This document shows, in pieces, positions 55,436 through 64,000 of a stretch of 64,000 nucleotides of DNA (positions are counted from its first letter, which is position 1; each line of letters opens with the position of its first letter). Under the pieces are notes generated by a model. It did no database searches. It was given only the letters and a program-made list of their open reading frames with translations, and was not told where the DNA came from. This stretch comes from Lumbricus rubellus (taxonomy: Eukaryota > Annelida > Clitellata > Crassiclitellata > Lumbricidae), in contig OX243814.1 of assembly GCA_945859605.1 (NCBI GenBank), positions 19,144,931-19,208,930 of the forward strand. The letters are read 5' to 3'. Made by a program: the position numbers and the translations under genes.

Positions 55436-57351
55436 CTGAATTCCACATTTAATAAAACAATTTTAAATGGTCAAAGTAATAAAACAACTCAATTTTTTAG
55501 TCCAAGTCGCCTTCAATTCACATCCTTCCTTCAAAAGCGGCTTCAAAATTTTCACAATTTCTACTTGGCCTTCAAGCATTCCATATCTAACAGCATCTTC
55601 TTTTCACGTCTCAGATTCACATTTCAGTGTAAAGCGTGCATGTTAAAAATTTAATTAATAACAATAGTCAATCACCATTTAGACCTTTGGAGCCAGTAAA
55701 AACAATGTTTACACGAAATTAAGTCTTTCAATGTCATAGTAAACAACAAAAGAAAACAGCTTTGCTTCTCCTTCCAAGTATGACGTAATACACTGGTCAT
55801 CTTCTGTGTGTGTTTCCTATGGAGTACACCTTTGACTAGTTCCCACAATGCTAAGTATATGTTAGAACACCTGGTCACCTATGTTAGAACACTTAACATA
55901 AATAATTATGTACATTACTAATGTGTTCTGAAAATGTCAGCGTATTTGTACATGTTGACAGACATATCTGCACTAGATTCTGCAGACAGCACGTTAATTT
56001 AAAGTAATAATAATGACAATTTCTATGGTGTCGTAACGCAGTCATAATAAAGAAACCTTTACATAATATCACTAAATGAATGATTTCAAGTCGATTATGA
56101 ACATAAGACTTAAGGCTAACTTACCCCTTTCAATGATTTCCAGTAAGACATCCTCGTCCTTAAGGACGTATGGAAAGGACTCTTGAATTCTAAAACATGC
56201 ACAAATTTCAATGCATGCAGCTTCGAAAAGTTACAGAGAGCAATTGAAATCCTATTTCTGTTCATTGTAATTTATACGAATGTCCTCTGTAACAAGTACT
56301 GATAATTGAATCAATAATAACATACTGCAACCACAGCCAGATGGATGTATACAATTCGTAATACAATGCCTACAAACCTTCAGATTCTTGCTTTATAAAT
56401 TAAGTAGCTGGATACTACAAACCAGCAGAATAAATTTACTCTTTAGAAGACTACACCCCTGCATTCTTAACACCGTATAATCAGTCTACATAAAGCAAAT
56501 TGCTTCAATTGTTTGGTCAAGTATGCTCTATAACTTTTGTGTGGCCAAGTTATGACCCTCATCAGAAGTTCAGAACATCATTTCTCCTGTAACTTGCATC
56601 CTTGCCAAAGACTTACAATGTTTTATAAAGTGCACAGTTGAATTAGCAGTCACACTTTGAGCACTGTAAATGTTCTCAAAGGCACTTTACAGAGGTCGTC
56701 TCATTTGAATCCATTGCCTCTTACAAAAACTCAGAAGTCTACATTCTAGATACTGAGTAATACCACAGCTGGCTGTGTTAAAAGCAAAATTCTTGGCTCA
56801 TTCGTTTATCAAATCAATCTTTTAAGACAAGAACTCATACAAGTTGAACGCCAAGCATATGGTGGCCTTGGTTGATGAAACAAAGTACGAAACATGTGAT
56901 TGCTAGACCCTTCTTTCACACCATGAAGCATCAAATTCGCAACTCACGTGATACCAGCGAGCTGTAGCATCACACTGATGCAGGCGACGATCCTGGTCAT
57001 GTCGAGGCCGAGTTTCTGGCTGGCCAGTATCACGTTATTTATAATGTCCATGGTGAGCTGTGTGTACAGCATAATCGTTCCGGTGTAGATATACTGGAGC
57101 AGGATCTCAAGCACCGAAGCTTCACAATCGGCAAGATGCAACCGGAAGACGTAGTTCTTTTTTATGCTCGCACTGTTCGATTGCTCAAATGCCGCTCGTA
57201 GCTTCGAGCTGACCGATGCAAGAATGACGCTGTGAGCACGCACCTCGCTCTGCTCTGCTGTTACTATGACAACATCGCATAGGAAGTTATCCTGGTGATA
57301 GCGGAAGAGTGTGCCCGATAGCTCGCGTAGATAGACTAACGATGAATCCAT
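54117..57351 (-). CDS. BTB/C2H2 zinc-finger protein (595 aa), three coding exons
   Basis: Joining 57351-56948, 56189-56125 and 55435-54117 gives a 595-residue open frame. All splice sites are GT-AG with matching phases (phase 2, then phase 1). An N-terminal BTB/POZ domain (about residues 14-125, with FLCDVVIVTAEQSEVRAHSV and the LLQYIYTG signature) mediates dimerisation and corepressor recruitment in this family. An acidic linker with a basic cluster (NRIKKRLKPE, about 200-209) follows. Seven C2H2 fingers at about 388-576 include several TGEKPY linkers. BTB-ZF proteins are nuclear sequence-specific transcription factors, usually repressors. The specific orthologue is not identified. An acceptor four bases before the ATG (ttgattgtttcag|gacaATG) shows a 5' UTR exon lies upstream, not located here. 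Confidence 0.92.
55436..56947. other. BTB-ZF introns
   Basis: AT-rich intronic DNA apart from the 65-nt exon. The string tctcagattcacatttcagtg at about 55606 also occurs at about 41647, a short dispersed repeat. Nothing else is recognised. Confidence 0.6.
56125..56189 (-). CDS. BTB-ZF exon 2 (65 nt)
   Basis: Small exon between a gcatgttttag acceptor and an AAAGGG|gtaagt donor. It completes a Thr codon from exon 1, encodes IQESFPYVLKDEDVLLEIIE and R, and gives the first base of the Gly codon finished by exon 3. Too short to stand out as an ORF; supported by exact phase agreement on both sides. Confidence 0.85.
56948..57351 (-). CDS. BTB-ZF exon 1: BTB/POZ domain
   Basis: 404 nt from the ATG (57349-57351) to a GGTATCAC|gtgagt donor. 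It encodes MDSSLVYLRELSGTLFRYHQ, then DNFLCDVVIV and the rest of the BTB fold ending MLQLAGI. The acceptor immediately before the ATG shows it is not the first exon of the transcript. The longer open frame toward 57378 lies in the intron. Confidence 0.9.
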
Positions 57352-57599
57352 TGTCCTGAAACAATCAAATTTAAACAAAGGTAATTAAATACCATAACTA
57401 ATAAGAGTTTATTTATCCACTATTTCCCAACATGGTCTTAAAAAGTTTGGAGACGTTTGAGGGTCCAGCCTACCATATTCGCTCAGGTTCACTGACATAA
57501 CACGGCTATGACATTAAACTTTGCGTTTACACAATTATTTGACATTAAAGTTTGCTTTTATACTATTGGCAAGCAGCCGTTCGGTTTGTATGTTGGAAT

Positions 57600-58890
57600 G
57601 CAGTCGCTAGGTCGCTAAGTAACTGCCATAGGTCGCGGCGTTCTATTTTGATTGCATTCGTTAACGGCCATATTGTTTGGAGTACGGGCAGCCAGTCTTC
57701 GTGTTTACCATTATCAAACATTTGTTAAAGGTTTGGCCATATCTCTCGACGATTTGTCGTTTGAATAGCGCAATGGTAAAATGCATCATAAAGGCACCTA
57801 GAGAGCGACAGGTCAGAACGCTCTATTCCTTCCCACTATGGAGGCGGCCATATTGTGGTAAACACGCACACTGAGTGCCCGTACTCCAAACAATATGGCT
57901 GCCAAGGAATGCGATAAAATTAGAGCGCGACCTATAGACGACATTGTTCATCAATTCAGCTTCAATTTCAGCAGAATGACTGCACTAACCCTAAAACTAA
58001 CCCTAACCGGCAAAACTCCGAACGGCGGTCCCAAATTATAACATTAAGTAAATCAACATGACGTGTCGTAATAGTGTGGTGTATTGGACGGGCGCATAGA
58101 AACGGTTACTTTTGCACTCCACACTTATAAAACGACCAGCTGGTCCACCGAAATAGAAGCCGGAATAATGAGAAAGCCCTTGAGAAATGGAAGCTGGATG
58201 AAGACCTTTTACAGGTAAAATGAAAGTGGATTGATGAAAAAACGCAAGTGAAATTTAAGCTGGATGAAGGTATTTTAAGATCTGAAATAGAAGCTGGATT
58301 GATGAATAAGTGAACGTTTGAGAAATAGAGCCTGGATGATGGACATAATAAGTTAGTTGGAAGGGTCCTTATAGGCGAAATAGAAACTGGATTGACGAAA
58401 ATTAAACTTCAGAAATGGAAACTGGATTGTTGATTTCAGTGATCAATGTATTTAAGCATGCATCCAGCTTCCATTTAAGCTGGAATACCGTTTATCCAAC
58501 TTTTTTATCAAGCGTCCATCAATCAAACGGTTTTCATCAATCCACCTTCTATTTCACCACACATCATGTTTAATTAAAGATCTCAGGAGATAGCCTATCG
58601 ATTTCTTTAATTTTATCATTTGGGACCTCATTTAACAGTTGTTGTGTGACAATTACAACATTTGACGATATAGACTATATATTTTAATTTGGGACCGCCG
58701 TTCGGAGTTTTGCCCCCTAACCGACCCTCACGACGCCTAACCTGAGCCCTAACCGACCCTCACGCTTTGCATGTTGGGATGCATGTTGCGATGTCGTCGG
58801 TAGGTCACGCTCTAATTTTACTGCATTCGTTGGCAGCCATATTGTTTGGAGTACGGGCACTCAGTGTGCGTGTTTACCCATATTGTTTAT
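57600..58890. repeat. Nested inverted-repeat complex
   Basis: A segment containing ggccatattgtttggagtac occurs three times: about 57606-57715 (+), 57855-57945 (complement) and 58790-58885 (+). A separate 30-bp inverted repeat lies at 58009-58038 and 58685-58714 (ggcaaaactccgaacggcgg onward). Between these arms is a degenerate tandem array with core gaaatagaagctggattgatga (58140-58560), the same core as in the element at 12544-13127. Confidence 0.8.
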
Positions 58891-58999
58891 ATCCTGCATT
58901 ATCTGCGAGCGAGCCGACGTCAATCTTTACCGCATAAAGTATTAAAAAACACTTATCTGCAGAGTCCAAAAGAACGATTGCTGATCAACAATTTTCAAA

Positions 59000-60300
59000 A
59001 TTATCGTTGCTAAGTTGGGACGAATGTAAATTTTAAAAGTCCTAATGAATACACTTAATAAAAAGTTGATCTCACTACCTTATATGTTACCTAACGGTTA
59101 TGTGACTCTAACAAAAAGTGTAACATGCGATTGTTTCGTCTTCCAAGAAGTCATCACTAGACATTGCAACAAGAACCTTGGCCATAAGTAAACCGGCGTG
59201 GCATAAGTATTAGGATTCGCTATTTCGAATAGTCACATTACAGCTTAAAACTGAGCATACTTTTAAATATCCAACGTTACATTATTTTCCTTACCAATCT
59301 TTAATGTAAGTCAAATAAATACCGTATTAATTTAAACTGTTTATATTAAATAAAACTGCAAACTTCAGAAAAATGGCGGTGTTCAACCTGGCACCCGGAT
59401 GTAGCGCCATCAAAAACAAAATTCGACACAGACGCATCTGCAAAATAAGTAAGTAAAACTGCCTTACGTAGGGCCTAGCTAAACTTTCCTTCTGCGGACT
59501 TTCTATTGATTCACGCAAACTTTCTTTGTTGCCTAAAATGTCAATGTTCGGGGATATTATTTTCTCAAACCCACGCTGCGTCACAAGTTCCAACACGAAT
59601 GCAATGGCATGCGAACCCGTCGTTGTTTAAATAAATAAGAACCTGGTTGTTAAATCGGTTTTGCCAATGACGTGTTAGGCTATTTTAACAGATAGGCCTA
59701 ATAACTTTTTTAGGTAGATCTTTCCGTTGCTCTGGATAAATGTAGTGAGCGGTGACGGTGGTCACGAATGACTACAATGGTCACAAACAACAGCTCAGTT
59801 ATCGTATGCGATGGACTATTAGTCTAAAATTCTGGATATTTGTTTGCAGCGTGGAATTAGTTTCTTTAAATTTTTTAACGGTAGGCCTATTGTTGACTCT
59901 TAATATAGTGACTTAACCCTATAGGCCTATTAAGGGTTTAGTCACTATTATAGCCATAGTGACCCTTAATATATTAGATATAAGATTAGTAACGGCGTTG
60001 AAGTTGTCGCTAAGTAAGCCGATTAGGCCTACTTACTACACCCGCTGCGGTTTTCTTTTTATAATAGCCTGAAACTCAACTGACATCACAATTCTCAAGT
60101 ATGACGTCATTACAAAATGACGCCTTTGTTTTTCGTCAGTTTCATTTCTGTTGAAGACGGTTGAGATGCCGAAGAAGACGTCAACGACCAGTGATACCGC
60201 TCCTTGGCTTTTTTCCCAAGATCTTGGCTTTTTCAATCGTATCTTGGGATATTGGCTTTTTTTCAAAGGAACTTGGCTTTTTTACTTGGCTTTTTTTCTG
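59000..60300. other. No confirmed gene; weak minus-strand ORF at 59327-59620
   Basis: A frame open for about 95 codons (LELVTQRGFEKIISPNIDIL and so on) has no ATG in frame and no recognisable domain. AAAATGGCGG at about 59373 resembles a YY1-type promoter element. This could be the 5' end of the zinc-finger gene or of an unknown gene, but the evidence is thin. Confidence 0.3.
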
Positions 60301-60385
60301 CCCACTAAATAACAGTAATGTTAGCAATAATCCACTAAATAACAATAATTTGAGCAATAATCCACTAAATAACAATAATCTTATC
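60300..60385. repeat. 28-bp tandem repeat (3 copies)
   Basis: Copies of cactaaataacaataat with short spacers. A cttggcttttt motif recurs just upstream (60200-60295). Confidence 0.8.
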
Positions 60386-60701
60386 AGTAATATAACCATG
60401 GCTCCATCTACTGACTAGCATTTATCTGACTTATTATTCTAATTTTTTATTCTCTGAACTGTTCGCTCTCTGCATATTAGTTATTTTTGAGGTCACGTGC
60501 AATTTCGCGAGATTCTACGCAAAATCGCAAATAACTTGATAAAGATAAAGGATAAGTTGATCACAGATACTTATATTAATAACAATAGACGTTATAATCT
60601 TAGAAATGCAAACAAGTCAATGGCCCACAAGTTCACACCAAAGCACACAAAAAATTTCTGAACTCAAGACAACAACAACAACTAAAGTGAAGATGACGTT
60701 T

Positions 60702-60797
60702 AGGGGCCGTCCATAAAGTATGTCACGCTATTTTTGACCATTTTTGACCCCCCCTGTCACAAAGTGTCACACATGGCCTGACCCCCCCCCCCCAAAG
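60702..60797. mobile_element. MITE terminus fragment (ggggccgtccataaa type)
   Basis: Begins with ggggccgtccataaagtatg and continues into a tttttgaccccccctgtcac region, the form of a widespread MITE end. The other end is not seen because the next element starts here. Confidence 0.5.
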
Positions 60798-60799
60798 TA

Positions 60800-62306
60800 G
60801 GGGAGACCGGGGCTGTATGTTACAGGGGTTATATGTTACAACGATTATATATAGGCTATGGTGTTTACTTATTTGTAGCGTATATCTATGTTCTAGTGCA
60901 TGCGCACAGTTAGTCTGCAGGTATAGTGGTGGAGCTGTTGATTTATTTGGCAGCGCGACCAATTTAGGGTAAAAAAACGTTTTTTGAGCTGATATTTTTT
61001 TCGAGGGCAAGTGCGCACTTTTGTAATTTCTGCGGCCAGTTTTACTACTTCGGTTGTCATATTCGGCGTGTTGGTGGCATATTGATATGTGTTTATAAAC
61101 AGAACATTACTAGCGATGTAGCTTGACTGTTGTATATGTAAAATATTTTTGTTTCCGAAGATGTGCCTAGGGGCTATATGTTACATGTGCCTAGGGGCTA
61201 TATGTTACATGTGTAACAGCCTATAGCTCATAGGCTATATGTTATGTGTGCTATCTATGTGCATTATTATAAATAGCTATCACACATGCATGCATTGCTG
61301 CATTAAACATAATTACAGATACACGTTCGCGTACATACATGGACACAGTAGGCTAGGCCTACACATATACATAATTACACAGATACACGATTATGCAGAT
61401 ATATAATTACATACCTACCTACATACATACGTGCATATATACAAATATGCATGGAAGCATACATACATTCATACATGCATACATATATACATACATAGAT
61501 ATATGCATATATGCATACATACATACATACATACATACATACATACATACACACATACATACATACATACATACATACATACATACATACATACATGCAT
61601 GCATGCATATATACATACATACATACATACATACATACATACATACATACATACATACATACATACATACATACATACATACGTACATATATACATACAT
61701 ACATACATACATACATACATACATACATACATACATACATACATACATACATACATACATACATACATAGTTACATACATACATACATACATACATATAT
61801 GCAATTGCAATGATGGAAACGATTATTATGTATGACAAAACTGTTATAACTCTGACTAGGCCTAAGCTTAAGTAAACCCATTTGGCTGATTTCTGATTTA
61901 ACTAGTAGTTTAGTGTATGCTTCGTCGTTTTTTTCATCAACTGCTGAAGAACTTCAGACTTTACATAGGCCTAATCAGTTCTGAATAATCTTTTATATTA
62001 TTAGTGATGTTCCTGTTAAATATTCACTTTAATTTACTGTAAAAATGTCAATTCTACCTGTGTAACATTGTAACCCCGGGGAATGTAACATGTAACCCCG
62101 CTATCGGGGTTATTTGTTACAGTCAAGTGGCTTGCCTAAAACCAATATTGCACACAAATCATTAACTATTAACAAAATCTACTGTGACCAATTTCTGTGT
62201 GACATATTGAAGTATTAAACCCCCTTGGTCTTAGGAAAACTGTGCTGCTGAGGAACAGCCAATTTACAAAAATGTGAAAATTGTAACATATAACCCCTGT
62301 CTCCCC
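60800..62306. mobile_element. Tc1/mariner-like non-autonomous element
   Basis: The terminal repeats are GGGGAGACCGGGGCTGTATG and the complement of GGGGAGACAGGGGTTATATG, flanked by TA on both sides (60798-60799 and 62307-62308). Internal copies of a gggctatatgttacatgtg motif recur near both ends. The middle is filled by an ATAC microsatellite. No transposase ORF. Confidence 0.75.
61400..61798. repeat. ATAC microsatellite
   Basis: (ATAC)n with interruptions, purest at 61515-61605 and 61615-61790. All overlapping long ORFs are artefacts. Confidence 0.97.
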
Positions 62307-62674
62307 TACGCTCTACTGTCAGTTCCATTGCGTCTTAAAATGTATGTTCTTTTATGCATAGGCTATGCTGATAATTATTATCGAGGAGTGGTGATAGCGG
62401 GTACCCTTGCCTCATCAGGAGTCATCTTCCTACCAATTAGGCTACTCAGGACTTCCTCTGAGACTCTTCTTCTATTCTTATCCTTTCTGTTTGATTCATA
62501 TAATTATAAGTTTCCTATAAACCTCATAGTATGTCCCATAGGATTAGACCTCTAGGCCTATTGTAGTGGTTATATTAAATGATTATCAAATTAAACACTT
62601 GCTATGTATGTATAATTATTAATTATAGGTAGAAGTTAAGCTAGACAATTTAATTGGCGAGTTTAGGTAATATG

Positions 62675-63392
62675 TGTGGCAACATATAAAATATTTATAC
62701 ATAAAACCAAGGACTACCGCCAAGCGCATTAACGAGTGGTCAAGGTTACCATGACAACAAAGGACGCTAAGCCTGTTCGTGATTGGTGCAAACTGGAAGC
62801 GAATGACGTGACGATTTAAAAATGACGTCAGCGAGGTGGACGTTGAGAATTTGACTCTCTACAGGTATATCTGGAAATGGTGGTTGATTCGCTGCGGTGA
62901 TCCATCTAAAGTTGTGATTTCCAGAGTAGAGACGAAGGTAATTGAACTGTTCGGACTATCAACCGACAGCTCAAAGTATTGTGCATTAGGTGCAACAAAA
63001 TTTGAATGATAAATTTGCGTTGATGCATAATAATCATCGTGTGAAGTGTGAGACACTTGCGAAGATAACGAACTCTTAGGCAACAGTCTTAGGAGTGGGG
63101 TATTTGAATCGGCTAGCGAACAGCTGATTCGGCGTGTGAAGTACGACGGACGTTTGGGTCAACTGGAGAAGTGCTGTGAGGTGAATGCGACGATTCATCT
63201 TGTGTGCAACTGATTCACGGCAAGATACGAGAAAGGCGATTGGTGCAGTTACTTCCATGACTGCATTTCAACCGTCTGATCAACATTCATAGCTGCGAAG
63301 AATTGGACGACGGAGAGGAGCCGAAGACATTCGAGTTTCATACAACTCGACAGATAAGCGCAAATATAATATTTCCTAAGTAACTCGCCACA
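62675..63392 (+). mobile_element. Putative left LTR of an LTR retrotransposon
   Basis: Starts TGTGGC and ends GCCACA (inverted tips with TG...CA), and is followed 514 bp later by a gag-like start codon. A TATA-like string (catataaaatat) is close to the 5' end. No canonical tRNA primer site was recognised right after 63392, and the right LTR lies outside the window, so the boundaries are tentative. Confidence 0.4.
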
Positions 63393-63905
63393 CTAGGTAA
63401 ATAGGATTGTTATTTGTTTGTGTATTTGAATGCAATTGAATAACTTCATTATATATTTTTCATAAGAAAACTGGGAGTTCGTTGAATTTGGAAGAATTTC
63501 TAGAGTCAGTTAAACCCAACCGATTAACCACTAGGATAAAAAGTGCCTTTTAACACGGCATACGACATTATGAGGTCCTACGTTCCGGAATATTAAAACT
63601 GGATTTTAACTAACACTCGAAATATCAACGAACAATAATCTCAAGTATTGAAAATGTATAGTTTAAAAGTTATCGCTTTTGCGATTACGAAAGAACGACT
63701 TTATTAATAAGCGTTTACTCGGTGCGAATTGTTTAGTAAAGGTTAAGGTCAAGCATACGATTAACCTCGCGTAACCATAGAGTACGCATCTCAAGAGGAG
63801 ACATTTTATTAATCTTATTTTAAGATTATCTTTTGAAGAATTTAATTCTTATATAGCGAAAGCTATTTGAAATACTTGTTAAATAAGTAAACAAGTAAGT
63901 AGATC

Positions 63906-64000
63906 ATGTCACTTGGAGAACATGAACAGTGGGTTAAACTCGCTAAAGAGATGGGGATGGAAGGTGATGAGTTGAAGACGTTTGTGCGTGATAGACAGCA
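63906..64000 (+). CDS. 5' end of a gag-like ORF (runs off the window)
   Basis: The ATG at 63906 opens MSLGEHEQWVKLAKEMGMEG followed by DELKTFVRDRQ at the edge. The pattern (short acidic/basic helix with KEMG(M/L)xGxELxxFV) is typical of the start of gag-like proteins of animal LTR retrotransposons. Only 31 residues are visible, so the family cannot be assigned. Confidence 0.5.
   Translation, partial: MSLGEHEQWVKLAKEMGMEGDELKTFVRDRQ

Noticed and set aside
59327..59620. Minus-strand ORF (LELVTQRGFEKIIS...) as a real first exon
   Set aside because: No in-frame ATG or convincing acceptor and no recognised domain; listed only as a weak possibility in the region entry.

Overview
The window is nuclear DNA from an animal, most likely a marine invertebrate deuterostome, with an echinoderm favoured. 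The reasons are short GT-AG exons in long AT-rich introns, CR1/L2-type LINEs, a tRNA-derived SINE, hAT-, piggyBac- and Tc1/mariner-like elements, long microsatellites, a BK-channel beta subunit (a family best known from chordates), and the octamer TAGGCCTA scattered everywhere except between about 41.4 and 59.6 kb. The species assignment is inference.

Left half (about 2.6-39.3 kb, + strand). This part is occupied by an unrecognised gene built of tiny exons that are all phase 1 at both ends. Exon 1 encodes a signal-peptide-like leader (15874-16021). Nine exons, ending in a stop at 39321, join in frame into a predicted 273-residue, charged, cysteine-poor secreted protein. Four of its modules are amphipathic helices, three of them sharing D-(I/V)-S-L-(K/Q)-D. 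A paralogous partial exon set lies upstream (2652-4889), and a third, broken leader exon lies at 16690-16809. The introns are packed with transposons. The last intron (29.8-39.2 kb) holds a 3 kb hAT-like element carrying an 86-bp minisatellite and a LINE fragment. It also holds a 4.9 kb foldback element that has captured part of a onecut/HNF6 homeobox gene and later received a LINE insertion.

Right half (about 41-59 kb, - strand). Two recognisable genes are on the minus strand. One is a KCNMB-type beta subunit of the calcium-activated BK potassium channel (two coding exons, 241 residues, 48405-51550), possibly with a long T-rich 3' UTR. The other is a BTB/C2H2 zinc-finger transcription factor (three coding exons, 595 residues, 54117-57351). 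Repeats here are small: piggyBac-like 63-bp and 140-bp elements and inverted repeats.

Right edge (59-64 kb). A Tc1/mariner-like element carries an ATAC microsatellite. It is followed by what looks like the left LTR and the first codons of a gag-like ORF of an LTR retrotransposon that continues past the window.

No rRNA, functional tRNA or CRISPR array was found. The three host genes are not obviously connected in function. The most unusual items are the symmetric mini-exon secreted gene and the onecut-capturing foldback transposon.
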